64,000 nt of DNA from NCBI GenBank assembly GCA_012845835.1, contig JABAKD010000021.1, positions 15,365,757 to 15,429,756 on the forward strand, written 5' to 3'. This DNA comes from Undaria pinnatifida (Eukaryota > Sar > Phaeophyceae > Laminariales > Alariaceae). Of the stretch, positions 28,801-43,800 are shown one piece after another (the stretch's first letter is position 1; each line of letters begins with the position of its first letter). A program made the translations under genes and the position numbers. The notes beneath the pieces are model-generated. The model had not been told where the DNA came from. It was given only the letters and a program-made list of their open reading frames with translations, and did not search any database.

Positions 28801-31800
28801 CTCTTGGGCGCCAATCTGAACGAAAAGTGTTAAATACGGGGGTGGGGGGGGGTGGGGGGGGAGGGAGGAAGGAAAGGCGAGAGGGAGAGAAAGGTGAAAC
28901 AGGTTTTGACCGCGGCTGATGATTATGATGACCATGGGAATGGTACCACTATAGCTCATTTCCGTGAAATCTAGCCCATGGCCACGAATAAGGCTCCAAA
29001 AACCATCCCGAAGGCAAAAAAAACAAGCAACCCAGTGCAAAATTATGCAACGGGGCACCTGCACGCCGGTGAACGGCAACAGTTGCGAAAACATATAGTG
29101 TAGCACGAAGAACCCACCCAGAGCATGTAAAACCGGATATAACGTTCGTAACAAGCACCGGAAGAACAAAAGGATCGTTTCACGTACCCGACAGATCACG
29201 ATATGTTAACAGATCATATAGATCATATCTGTCGTTATGATCGTTTCACGTACCCGGCATATGACGATCTGTTGATAGATCATATAGATCATGTATCTGT
29301 CGTTATGATACGTTGTGCAAGATCTGAGTAGTACAGGTCCGACCCAGGAAACAGGTGCTAAAGGCCAAGCAGGTCATACGGTTCTCAACCGGCAAACATA
29401 ATCCTAACCACGCACATCTCCTATATATCAGGGATCTGTGGTGTTGAAAAGTATCTGCCCTGGACGGCAGATCATTAAACGGCAGCTGATCTGTCCGATG
29501 TGTGGAGTATTTCTCGAGGCGAAGCCATCTACGAACACCTGTCCTGAATGCAGACCAAGACACCTAACACGCTAGGGGTGTGCGAATACCTGCGTTTTCT
29601 AAGCGGGTACCACTTGAGGAGCTCTATACATCGCCAAAAACTGTTGTTAGAGAAAAGTTAAAACTACAACCCTGTGAAAAATGCCCACGGCCTATTAAAA
29701 AAGCTATAGAACGAACAATGTTGCCAAATAGAACAGGCATTCTAACGGTATCGGGTTGAGGAGCCCCGTCGACCAGAAACACTTTCGTCAAAACGTGTTA
29801 CAGTAGTAGTCGTCCCTCTATAGTGCCGGTTGCCCGCTATAGTGCCTGGCACAGAAGAGAACAACCGGTATTGGCAACACGCGGAGTAGCACCGGTTGCG
29901 GCTATAATGCCGGTGCTTTCGGGTGGCACATACCGGCCCTTTAGAGGGACCATTACTGAACCTCAACCGTGGCACGAGGCACAAGAAAAAACAATAGAAC
30001 TTACCCTTAGCTCACCCTCGACGACCACGTCGGCGGCAGCCAACGCCCCCTCCGAATCACCCTCGACAATGGATGTTCCTCCGCTCCCGTAAAAGCTGCC
30101 GAACCGAGCGAGGTTGCGCCGCATCCAGCAGTGAGGTTGCACCACATCCAACGGAGAGGTTGCACCACATCCAACAGAGAGGTTGCACCACATTCAACGG
30201 AGAGGTTGCACCGCATTCAACAGTGCAGTTGCGCCGCATCCAACAGTGGGGGGAATTGTCCAGTCGAGGGAAGATGCAGGAGTGGGATGGGGTGGGGGGG
30301 CTTATTTATAGCACACACAAAATAAAAGAGCGCCTCACGCTTGAAGAGCATGGGATATGGCAATCGAAATTCCATACTCAGCTACGGTGATCTCCCTATC
30401 GTGCCGGCATGCGGCAGCCAACGATACCGGCAATATACCGGAAACTGGCACTATTGAATATAGTACCGATACTGGTACTAGCACATTGGATTCCAGTCGT
30501 GCCAAGCGATTTCACCAGCACTAGGCACTGTTCGACCGGCACTATATACTGTATAAGTAGAAGAAATATGATGGGAAAATGTGTAAGATTCCGGACAGAA
30601 AACCGGGTCGCAAACTGGACAAAACATCCAACAGGAACTGATAACGATGGTCGGAGAAGCGAGCGGAGGTAGAGAAAACAATAAAAAATATGGCCACATG
30701 GTACACTGACGTTACCGACGTGTGATGGGTTAGATTTTTTTTACGGAATACTCAAGGAACTCAATCCAGACAAAATTACAAATTAAATCCCACACAAATT
30801 CCAAGTAGTTTGTCCTCAAAAGCGTGAGCGCAGTTCTGGATTACAGCAATTTTTACCCCGCACATATATTTTGGGGGCGGGCATTTTGCGACTTCCAAAT
30901 TCTGTTGGGTTGGAAAACACGCAGTACTTCGAAGCAATAGCCTTAAAACCGACGAACGCTATATTAGCTCAAGGTCAACCAACCCACCAGAAAAGTAAGA
31001 GCGGTAAGTAAACATAGTTTTAACGATTTTTTTCGCTGGTTTTTCGCGGGTTCGGTTGGCCTTGGGAAGCGTTCTGAGATAGAGGTGGACCACGTTTTTT
31101 CTTAATACTATCCCTCAATTTTGGGCCTCCCACAAAAAACTGATCGGGAGAAAAATAAAACTGCTACCGGATGAAAAATCCCATGGGCGGCGATGGCTTC
31201 GTCTATCGTCATACTGGCCGGTAGCTCCTCATACCGAACCGTCGTCAGTTTCGCCGAATCTTCAACATTTTTCCAGTAATATACGTAGCAAAAACATATG
31301 GAACTAAATAATGATCCCCTCACCTCCTGGCGGCGATAGCGTCTTCTATCGTCATAATGGTCGGCAGCTCTTCGTACCGAACCGTCACCAGTTTCGCCGC
31401 CTTTTCTGCGAGGAGGGCGGTGTCCGCCAGCACGGCACCGATGACCTGTCCTACACAGTGAACCTGCCATAAGAGGACACGGGAGAGGGTGGGGCGGGGA
31501 TCAACGAGACCGAAAGGGGGAGGGTGGGTCGATAAATCCACCACGGAAATTCGTGCGAGGGGTTCGTTAAGGTACGCGCTTTATGGCGCTGTAACCGAAT
31601 AAGGCACAATTCGATGTGAGTCGACGAAGGGAAGAAATAGCGGGAATCTTTCCGTTATATAAAAGAAGGCGCGCACCGTAATAGGGAGGGGGGAGAAGCA
31701 CCTGCATAGTGGCCCCGGATCTGAGTTACATCTAGCGAGGGAGAACGAAAAAAGAAAAAAAAGTGCGAAGATAATAGAAGGGATGAGCAAGAGTAAACCG

Positions 31801-34800
31801 TCGTTGAACAACGAAAAAACTAAAAATAACTCAAAAGGAAACGCCACGAACAAAGTACGGAGCCAAAACAAATCACAAGCGCAAAAATTGATAAGTGTGA
31901 CAAGCGGTGTCCAAACCTCGCTATCGGCAAAGACTTCCTCGTCCATCACGACCGCTCCGATTGCGTTCCCTCCGGGAACGTCCCCCGATCCCACATAACG
32001 TAACACGCCTTCCAATTTCAAGGCCTCAGAGGGGTCTACACCCAGCAGCTTGGCGTGGGGTTTTGTTGAGAGGACAAGGCCAGCGTAGAGCGCTCCGACG
32101 GGAGACGGCATGTCGTCCGTGTATATGGCCTCACCGGTAACCTGCGTCGCGACAGAAAAACAAAAAAAGCGTTGAAACCGCATTTAAACACCAGGCAAAT
32201 TAGGGAAACCCCCATACTGACGGTTGCCCACCAGAGTGAGTGGGTATGGATTTTATCGGGACGTATCACATGGGAGAAACCAGTAGTCCCAATACGAGGA
32301 ATAGTGCCGGTTGCCGGTATAGTGCAGGTGTTTCTCTCTAGAGTGCACATACCTGCACCATAGAGGAACCACTACTGTATAGACAACAATTGCAACAACT
32401 TAGAATGCGGAAGCTGGTGGACGGTACGAAAACATGGCGTTTCGTAGAGGGGACAAGGCAGGCGCAGAGCGTTCCGACGGTACACGGCATGTCGTCGGTG
32501 TAGGTGTAGATGACTCCGGTGCCCTGCGTCATCGCTACAGAAAAACATGAACTATTCCTGCGTGTTAAAAAAACACTTTTATATACCAGATGTAGAGGTA
32601 ATAATAACAGCTCTTGAGGGTGATTGTTAGTAAGAAGACATGGGAGGCCGGTGTAGAGCGGTCCGACAGGAGACGGCATCTCGTCGGTGGAGATGGCTTC
32701 ACCGCCAACCTGCGTTGCGACAGAAAAAGCGAACTACGCGTTGACACCACTTATATCACTTTTATATACAGAGTACAAGGTATAGAGATAACAATTATGA
32801 AGACCTACTTAGACAGCTAAAGGTGGTTGTGAGTAAAAAAACATGGGGGTTTCGAAATGACGACGAGGCCGGGTGTTGAGCGTTCCGCCAGGAGACGGCA
32901 TGTTGTCGGTGTAGATGGTTTCGCCCGTAACCTCCGTAGCGACAGAAAAATGAAAAGCACAACAAAACTGAAACGGAACCGACAACGACAGCGAAAATGA
33001 AAACAACAAAAACGAAACGAAAAACGAGCCAAAAACACAAGCAAAGCACAAGGACAAATCACGTCACCGTATGAACGTTTATATGTTTCAGGTGATTCCT
33101 CTCAATTTTTTGTTTTGTTATATAACCCCCTGCATTCCCCATCATCAATCTCACTGACCCACCTGAAGGGCGGCAGACATGTGCGGCACAGACTTCCCCA
33201 CGTCGTTAACGCCTCCCGTCTTCTTCAATTTCCCTCCTCCTTGTCCCGACTCCGGGATGGGCGCGTGAGGGACGGGCCGCGCCATCTGCATACCGCCGTT
33301 CTGTTGCACAAGTTTTGTATTGTATTGTTCAGTGGAATCACGAATACGCGTCACCAGCAGCAGCGGAGCAGGACACACCGAAGAAAAGGAACGTGACGAA
33401 AAAAAAACGAAAAAAAAAGGCGGGAAGATGATAGGCAGCAGCAGCAGTAGCAGAGCGTTGCAGACAGAGAAAAACAAACGGGGAACGAAAAACAAACGAG
33501 AAACAAAGACGAGGAAAACGGTATAAAAGCAAACAATCAAAGAAACGGTCAAGATCGATAACTCAACTAAGAAAAATACGCTCAACAAACGAGAGGACGA
33601 CAAAGTACAACGCGGTCAACCAAACTTACGACGAAGATATTCAACAACGAGTTCACGAAAAAATGACTGCCATCAACGCTCCCCGCCACCGCTGCCACGG
33701 GCCCAAGCGTAACGTGCGCGCACCGCAACAGCAGCATCAGGGACAGACTCAGCAGCAGCAACAACAACGGTGTAGGGTACAGAGATTTTTCTCCAGGTTC
33801 CGAACGATCGGCCACAATTGGCTTTACTCCCTCCCTCCCCTCTCCGCTATGACCTCGTCCAATTCCACTTCCCCTCCCCCTCCCACCGACGCCCATCTCC
33901 AGTCCCCCAGCCATCCTCGTCCCCCCACCCCCCTCCACCTCCACGCCCACGACCCCAGCCCCCACCCCACCTCCACTGCCGGTCACCCCCTCCCTCAGCC
34001 CCCACATCTCCAACACCCGCCCTACCCCCCCCCCTCAATTCCCTTCAATATAGGGGGTTCCATATGAGGCACACTCACGCGAGGGGTATATTCCTGTTGT
34101 CCCCTGCTCAGAGGCTTGGGGTCCGTGATGAAGTTTGTTGCCGCCGACCTGTGCCACATAAAAAATGAAGCACACGTCGGACACATCACCACCATCTAGA
34201 TCATCTAGATCATCTAGATCATCTAGATCGTATAGATAATATAGATTATATAGATCACATAGATCATACTTCGTATATAACATAAATCACATAGATCATA
34301 TAAAATATAGATCATATAGACTAAAAAGATCCTATAGATCATATAGATCCTATATCTGTCGATAACATATGTTGTGCAGGATCTGTGCAGTACAGATCCA
34401 GGTCAAGAAGTATGTGCTTCATCATGAAGATCTTAAGGTTCCTACCCGGCACAAGTAACATGATATAAACGCCATGCACATCATATAGGTCAGGGAACCG
34501 TCTGCCCTATCTTCCCCGTAGGTCATATATCGTCGATGCGCATCTGATATTTCCGACACGTGAGAAATTGAGGTACGGACAGAAGGGGAAGAAGGAGGGA
34601 GCACAACCGGGTGCATCTTTTTCGTTTCTGCGGTTTCGTTTCTATTTCGTACGGTTTGTTGCTGCTGCTGTCCTTGGTGCTGTTCGTGGTGGGGCTTGGT
34701 TTTTCTCTCGTCTGTAATCAACGAAATCACCTCGAGAAATAGAATGAAATCCCGACGATTTTGGGCTATCGAGTCCGCCTTTCAGAAACAAGTTGGCGAA

Positions 34801-37800
34801 TATCTTCGTAATTCTTACGTTGGTACATTGTCGGAATACTGCACAGAAAACAATAATTCAGAGACGTTTGTGTCCTCTTGATCTCGTGTTTTTTCGTCAG
34901 CCCACCTGCCGAGTCTCCAATGACCTGAGGCGGGGGCAGCCCTCGCGTTGACCCCATCCATAACGCCTCCAGCTTCATGGAAACGACCACCAACAACTGC
35001 ATTCCGAAGGTTCATGCCTTCGAAACCTCATACTTTTTGAAACTAAACAGTTCAAGTTTGCCAAGCTCAAGGTTCGAATCTGTGTGATCTCGTGCTTTTG
35101 GAAAATAATCATGTTATGGTTTGTTTTGCCAGCTCAAAGCTCACCTATCGGCGTGCCTTCAATGACCGAAGGAGGGAGCAGCTTAGAGAAATCACAATGA
35201 ACACTAGAAATTTCGGCTTCGCATTGTCGTAATCTTGTACCATCCTGGTATGTACTACGAGGTAGGCAGTTCAGCATTTTTTTGTTACGAAACAAGTCAT
35301 AACATTGTGTCAGCCCACCTGTCTGTGTCTCCAATTACCGGAGGAGGGGGCAGCTCCCCCGCTGACCCCATCGACAACGCCTCCAGCTTCATGGAAACGT
35401 CCACGAAAAACTTGAAAAGGAAGGACGGCGGCAACGCGCGGCGGTACTCGGACTGTCCGCCTGCGGTTACCAGCACAACGGCGAAACGCAACGTTCACAA
35501 CATAGCACATAATTTAACCAAGTGCCCGTTGGTGAGACAAAAAAACGGCAAAACGTAACATATGTGATATAGCACATTTAGTAACGAAGGGTCGGTTGGC
35601 GAAAAAGCAATCTTCAACAGGAACGATGGTGGCAACGCGCGGCGGTACTCGCACTGCCCGCCTGCGGTTACAAGCGTTTTAGTTGAAACGCAACATACGC
35701 ACGACTAGGTGTTTGGCGGACGGCAATTTAAGAAGAAATTATGCGACGGACGTTCGAGGATACCGTAACCACTACCCCGCACCAGGTACATTTTTAGTCT
35801 GGAATGCGCCGGTCGTACGCCCGTGAAAGTCGAACAGGAAAGGCGGTGGCAACGTGCGGTGGTACTCGGCCAGCCCGCCTACGTCTACGAAAACAAAAAG
35901 TCGAAAACGGCGCCATGTGCACTACAGCACATTCCGGGGCGAAATCTGCATGATTCCTCATGTAGGGGGGATGTTACGACGATGTTATGATGTACCCCCA
36001 TTTTCACTAGTGTGTTTGCGCTATTACACTAGTGTATTACACTAGCGTACTATACTATCACCACTCGCGCGAGTGACTCAGTACCTCACGAACAAAACTT
36101 ATGTGTGCGATTGTTTTGGCGCGGCGCAAATTACCACTCCATTGCGGATCGTTTTCGTCAATCTAAAACATCATAAAAAAACCGAAGACCGCAAAGGGAC
36201 AGAGGGGTTACTAGCGCGAGTGACCTCAAGCCACCGCAGAGAAAGGCCCCCTATAAAAGGACCCCACCCCCTACCGTAGCGTGGGTGGTGTGTCGGATGG
36301 GACCTGTATGATTTGCATCATCTGTGCCATATCTACCATTAGAGATATGTACAAGCTAGCTCATATGCACAACATATCTAGAGCGGTCGAACAGGATCCA
36401 AAATGCCTAGATCATGATCTATCAGAGGTGTGGAAGGTAAAATTGTGACGAATTGCCGGTTAGTGGAACATGCCGCTGAGGGAGGGTAGCACAAAAACAA
36501 ACGAAGACATGCGAACGTGCCGTCCTTGTGTCGTGGAAATAGAGCTGTTGCGACTGGCTGCGAGACGCGGCTATCTAAACAAACGCGGCGGGATATACGT
36601 CTGGAAAGTACGGCAACATGTCCAAATACCTTAAACTGGGGAATTGTTACTCTCTGCGACGTGATGCCGCGTTGATTTGCCAGGCAATCAACTCAGGAGT
36701 AGTAACCCTGGGTGAGTGTCTTTGGCTGGCCGCAGCAGAGGGGCCTCATCGATCCCAAACAATAAACCAGTACGAACTACGCGACGCCGCAACGTTACAA
36801 CATCATTTTGAAAGAAAGTATGTCTAAACACGTCAGCTGTGAGTTCGATTGTTACACAAGCGCGGAAAAAACTAAAAATACCGCCTCCATGGCGACGATT
36901 GACCAGTTCGGCCGTGCTCACGAGCACATAGCTGCCGACGTATTGGTTATTACAAAACACAATGCAAACAACCGAAAACGACACCGTACGACGAGCAGCT
37001 ACGGCTTTTGAACTCCAAAATGAAACTAGGGAGTAGGGCTGGCCCCTCCGCCCCAGTGTCGGACGGGCCATAATCTGGACCTACAGTAACGAACAGATAT
37101 ATATGGTATGCGTGCTGTAGGCGGTATGTTTATGGCTTGATTGTTGTGCAGCTAGTTGCGTACTGCTCGCACGAAATTTTGAACACATACAGACACACCC
37201 TGCCCCATATGAAAACCGCTGTTCACGACCTCGTCCTGACGGGGTTTTCCGAGGCAGTTCGGGGATCCACTTTAGTGCGGGGGCATCTTGCCGTTTGGCA
37301 AGGCAGGCGCAGTTCGGGGTTTGACTTCAGTGCAGGCATATTGTCGTTTGGCAAGGGAGGCGCATGCTACCAACGACCAAGGCTACAGTAGGGGGGGGGG
37401 AGGAGGTACTCAGTTTGTGCATGGCTGTAGTCGTATGACCACAGACCCTCGCATCCCTACTATGCCGGGACGGAGCACGTCGGGTTTTCACCAACCAGGC
37501 GGCGGTAGCGGGGGGGGGGGGGGTACCCATTTTCACTACCAGGTTTCAGGCAGTCGCACGAGTAAAACTCTGTACCTCACTGACGAAAGCACTTCAGACG
37601 ATGTTTTCGGCGCAGCGTAGGTCACCATTCCATTCCGGGTCCATATCGCCAAAACTAAACAGCACGAAAGCTCAAGACTGCAACTGAACAAAGAGGTCGT
37701 TCGCGCGAGTGGCCCCAACCCTCTGCAACAAAAAACGCCCCCCGAAAGTGACCCCCAAAAAGCGACCCCTCCGCCGTCGCCTTGGTCCATTAGCCCATCA

Positions 37801-40800
37801 GTACGGTAAACGCACACCTCACTCTACTCAGGCTCCTCGCTTGAGGAGTCCTAAATCTCAAACAAAACGAAGTTGAGCAAAAACGCAGCCTGTACCCGAT
37901 GAACAGCCTGCTTGTGACAGAACGAAATGAATATTGCAAAAACCAAGTAGTATTCCAACGGTATTTTGGATCTCCGCCTGTCGCAAAGGGTTTTGCCAAA
38001 ACTTGCCCCCCCAATGCAGCACGCGTCGGCACCGCGTCAAAGAGGGACCCCCCAGCTGTGCCGGTGTCGCACCTGGAACATTGGCCGGCAGGGGTAGGTC
38101 TTCCGCCAAGGTCTGGTACGCTCCCTCTATTACCTCGGCCGACCACTCCTTACCGGCCAGGTACGCCTTGAGAAACGTTTTTCGACGAGTGATCGTTTTT
38201 AGTATATACGACGTTTTTCGCGGCCAACTTTGATGACGTCTACCAGGAAAACAGACAGACGTTTTTACGGGTACGTTAAATGCAGGCGGCGGCCAAGGCG
38301 AGCAAAGAGGCCAGACCCGACACGGGGTACACAGAGAGGATGCGGTGTGGCAACTCCATAACTATGCGATGGTGACCAAATTTGGACAACATTACGTCGA
38401 CAACAGCTGTAAATGTAATGTGGCCAAATCTGGTTAACATGCTTACACGACGAAAGGCTTTTCGGCGAGTGTGACTACTTCAGAACGATTTAATGACCGA
38501 ATTCGGACAACTTTTACGAAGGAAGCAGACCCTTTACGGCGCACATCAAAGCACAGGCGGCCAAGGCGAGGAAAAACACCTGGCCCCATACGGCGTACGC
38601 AGGAAGGAGGGTTTTCAGGCGACCGTTATTACTTCAGCATGATGTGACGGTGACCCAATCTGGATGAGAGGCGTTAAAAGTGGCAATGTTCCCCGCCGTC
38701 AACGCCAGCACCAGCGCTGACGACAGCAACAATAACAACAAGTAACGAAACGGGTGTCAGTGGCGCCACCGATACAAAACAAAAGCATCAGTATAACTGT
38801 ATCTCCAACTCCGATCATCACCACAACCACCATCTGCAGAGCCTACACTACCACAAACGCCAACACCAAAAAGAAAAAAAGTTACCGACAGCAACTCCAC
38901 TATCGCCCCAAATCCTAATAACATTACTCACAACCACAATACTGCAACGCCCACCACTAACAGCCACAACAAACAAAACACGCAACAACGGCGCCGATAC
39001 CTACAACAACTCCACCAGCACCATCGCCACCACAACCACCCCACTACCGACAAAAGCAGTACCAGCAGCTACAACAAGAACTCCACCACCAATACCAGCA
39101 CTACCCCCACCGCCACAACGACCACAACCATCACCATCACCATCACAACAGCCACACGAACAACCACAACAACAATTCCACCACTACTACCCCCACCAAT
39201 ACCACCACCGCAACCATCCCCACCTTACCCACATCATCCTCACTACCATCACCACCACCACCCCCTTCTCCCTCTCCCCACCACCGCCGACACCACCACA
39301 GAAACATATGCCTCGCCCAGAGGAGCCGCCACGGTAGTCCGGGTCCTCCTACCAAAACACATCCCGGCCTCAAGCATCAGTCTCTTTCCCTCCCACGACT
39401 CCACTCCAATACCACTGTCACCACCTACAACAACAGCACCAACACCGACACCAACAACTACGACACCAACAACTACGACACCAACTCCACCACCACCACC
39501 ACCACCAACATCAACACCATCACCTCCTACCACAAAGCAAACAAAATCTCCTGTCTATTTAAACATCAAAACATGGGTGCAGCTCTGAAGGGGTTAACTT
39601 ACCGTAGGCATTGAATACCACCATCATCGGCACCACCATAAGCACCAACACCAACACCAACACCAACACCAACATCAACGCCAGGATATATTCACCTCGG
39701 TTAGCGGAGCCGAAACGGTAGTCGGGGCCATTCCGCCAAAGCACATCCCAGCCTCAAGCACCAGCCACTTCCCCTCCCGTGGTTCAAGTCTAACGCGAAT
39801 GCCGCCCGTGACGATCGATATGTCATCCTCCCGACGCCTAGCCTGCTTGAAGGGCCGAACAAACTCGAACTGCGGCGAGGAAGATGACGACGATGGTGAT
39901 GACGGTGGTGGTGATGACGCTAATGATGACGATGGCGGGACGTGGTAAGCGTTGGGCAAGGTTACCCCTAGGATGACCTCGTTGGGCTCCATGGCAACCT
40001 TGCGGTACCTGGACGTTGTACGTTGCATGTCGTGCGTTTGGGAGGCGCGGCGTACGGGGGGAGGGACAGGAAAGGGAGAAGGGGAGGTGTTGGGCGGGGC
40101 GGGAGGGAGGGTGGGGAGTGGGGGGCGGGGTGGAAAGGGGGAGTGGGTGGGCGGGGGGGGGAGGAGAGGGTGAGGAGGGATAGACGGGCGAAAGAGAGCG
40201 TCTGGTACAGGGGGTAGTGGATGAGGTGGGCTGGGGTTATAGCTGGGGGGGGGGGGGGGGGTCGAAAAAAAAGACGATGTCTGCTGTAGATACGAGCGCT
40301 AAGTGTGTAAGCCACGAGGGTCAGCATTGTTGGCGGTAACGTTAACAATCAACGAGCAACCGTTGTTTACAGCTTTAAGACTATACACAGCACATCAAAC
40401 GCAGAAAACACATCCAAACAAAAAAATCAACTCATTCAACGAAGAGGCTTTTAACAAATACGTAACAAAAAAAAGCCTTAAAACACGTATTGGCCGACCA
40501 AGCGCAAAAGTGTGTGACGGTGGAGGTAATCTCCCGAGCCCGCACAGTAATAGTACAGCAAATAACGCCTCCACAAAAGAAGAAAAAAAAACAGAAAGTA
40601 CAAAAAGAAACGACACGCAAAATAAAATACAAAGAGCAAATACAAAAGAACACTAAATAGGGTGACTGCGCGGGGGGCGACTGCGAAAAAGCACCCAGAT
40701 GCAAAAGCACGCCGTTGCGGTAGACACACCTTACGGCAGCTACCGGTACAGAAAATGACTCCTGCTTACCGGAGGAAAACGTCTTAACTTTGACAGTGCG

Positions 40801-43800
40801 CCTAACTTTATCCCTAGTCTCACCGCTAAGGGCTACCCAAAAGCACACCGATACAACAAGCACGCCGCTGCAGAAAACCGCACCAGTGGCGGAGAATAAC
40901 GCCTACTTGAGAGTCGTTCTACTACGGGAGCACCCCCCAACTTTTCTTTCACGAAATCGTCGGTTTTGAAACCAGCTCCCAGCCGTATACTTCTGAAATA
41001 CGGTGCCCCTTGCCACCCCGACGTCGTCGTTTGATAGTCCTTCGCAAAGAAGAAAATACATGAAGACAAATTTTTGATAGCATCCTTCCTCGTGTCAAGC
41101 AGCCATGAAACGCAGGTTTTGGGGGGGGGCTATCGCAGAATGAGTCTTGACCGAGGAAAACGCCACGAACTGGTGCGCCTAACCATAGCCCTAACGCTAT
41201 TGACTAAAACAACAAACTCGCGGTTACCACGAATCGCATCAGTGGCAGATACACATGATAATGCTTGTTCACCGAAAACACAAAAACACACAGAAACACC
41301 TGTGGCAGTTGCACATGTTGATAGTAACGCCTACTGTACTCGCCAAAAAAGGGGGGGCGAAAGCTGTGGCAACACGTATAGCCTACTTGACAAAACGTTT
41401 GAAACACATACAAACGTCTGTCGCAGTTTCAGATAATAACACCTACCTACCCGAAACCAAACAAATCATGCCTCCGACAGTTACAGATAGTAACGCCTAC
41501 TTGCCCAAGGAAAAAGTCGCGGACTTTGACGGAGCGCCTGGCGCCTTCAGTGGAAGCGAGGATCACGTCAGCGCCGCACGCACCCAGAAGCGGATTCATG
41601 TCCGAGATAGGGCTGGCCGTCGCCAGGTTACCTGTCGTGGACGAACACACAACGTCATTATATGCGTGGCCGTTGGTATATTGGGACAACGTATACGAGG
41701 TCGATTTTATTGCCCTTGAGCAATCGGAAGACCATATACTGGGTACAGTACAAAGTAGCTGAGTATGTGAGTGAGCACCGCACGCGCCCAACAGAGGATT
41801 CACGTCGGAGATAGGGCTGGCCGTTGCCAGGTTGCCCGTGTTTAGGAACAGAGAAAGCGGTTGGATAACCATTTAAACAAGCGTAATAGCCCATGCGTAT
41901 TACTAATAGCCGTCGAGAAACGGCCGGAGGGGCAAAACCAAGCAGTAGGACAACCGTACGAGTAGCACATGCTATTGTATCCCGCGTTGGTGAGGGAAGC
42001 AGCCGGGTGGACACACAAGAGTTTCAGCGGCCGGAGATAACATGTCTGTCGAATACCCGGAGGAATATATATGTACAAGCTGTTGAGCAGCAAGCGGACG
42101 AAGAAAAGCCGCCGAGCAACCAAAGACCAGATACAATGGAGACTGAGCAGGCGAAGGAAAACATGCACTAGAAAAATAACAGCCGTTGAGCTGCACGCGT
42201 GGCACGCGGGAAACTATAAAGAGGGAGGGGCGCGAGGGCAACAACTGAGCCATTACGTGTGCATCAAGCAAAAAGCGGTTCCTCGAGGGGAAGACGACAC
42301 CAAGGGAGGGAGAGGGATAAGGTGGGAGCTACTAGTGGCGAGTCATCCCTTTGTAGGAGTTGCACTTTTGGGGTCACACGTTTCTGGCCGGTTGAGCTCG
42401 AGTGAGGAACTACCGGTTAGTCCGACACTGTTACGAGTATATTTTTATAAACGCGAGCAAATAGAAAGCATCGGTCGGATAGCCCGAGCGAATGCCATCG
42501 AACCCATGTTCCGGGTGATGTTGATATTGCGCTCCTTATGCTAAGAGTTCAGAAAAATTTTAGAATCTGCTGCACCCCTAGCGTGGGGTGACTCTGGCAT
42601 TCAATAAAAAATACAAATAACTACCTGGTATAACGAGATACTGGAAGCTATGAATATACCAATAAAATGCTGTGGAAGTCAAGAACATGGCTAACAACAC
42701 AAAAAACAACACCAACAACAGCGTCAATACCAAAACCAACAGCAAAAAATACAACAGCAAACGACAACAGCAAAGCCCAAAACGGCTCACCAGCAAGACA
42801 AGCGACGTTCCTAATCTGCGTAGACGCAAACCACCGCAGCATGTCAACACACGCACGGGCCGCCCCCGCTCCCCCCGCCCCCAATCCCCGCCCCCCCCCA
42901 GCTCCTTCCACATCCTTCCCAATCCCGTCCAACTCTGATAGCGCGTGCTCCACAGCCGACAGCGAAGCAGCCCCCCCGATAAACACGCTTCCGTCGGGGT
43001 TTGCAGTGATGGCGTTGAGTTCGGGAACTCGGGAAGGCGAGATAAGCACCGGGTAGTGCATTCCCTTGAATTTCACCTCGATTCCGACCTGGGTTGTGGG
43101 CGTCGGGTGAATTAGTGTAGGTTTGCCTTGCCTTCGATTGCGAACTGTGTTTGTGGCGGTGGCATAATGCGGAAACTAACGGCCAGCGACTACAATCTAG
43201 CCGCATACTGGCATCATTCGATCAATCCATATCCGTTCACAACATCAACCAATCATCCAATCAACCCATGAGTACCTCAAGTCAAGCAGCCGAAGAAAAC
43301 ATGCAGAGAAGCTACCAGCAGACCAAATAATACCTGCAGATAACCAAACTAATAAACAACAATAAATATTTATATTCAACCGGCCAACCAACCATCGCTT
43401 CACCTGTTTTTCCCCCGACGATCCTCGCTTCAGGATAATACCATTTAACGAATCCAACCTACCAAAAAAACACTCAACTAACCTGACAATCAAGCAACCA
43501 ACCCAGTGGCCAACCAACAAAAAAATCAACCAACCAGACAACCAACCACAACAAGCAAACCACCAACCAAAACAACCAACCGGCAAATCAAACAACCAAG
43601 GAAGCAACGCCCAACCAACCAATCACACTATACCTCGGTGTTCCCCGCGACGACCCTTTCTTCAGGATGGTCCGCCCTAAGTCACACCAATCAGACAACT
43701 AACCAACTAACAAATCAGCGGATCAACTAACCAACCAAAACAATTATAAGCACCGATCGCTTTGCCTCCGTGTTCCCCGCGACGACCCTCGCTAGGGGAC

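Noticed and set aside
41500-41503. GT donor four bases beyond the GC site in exon 9 (CAA|GTAGGC)
   Set aside because: It would break phase with exon 10 and the FFLGYRK motif.
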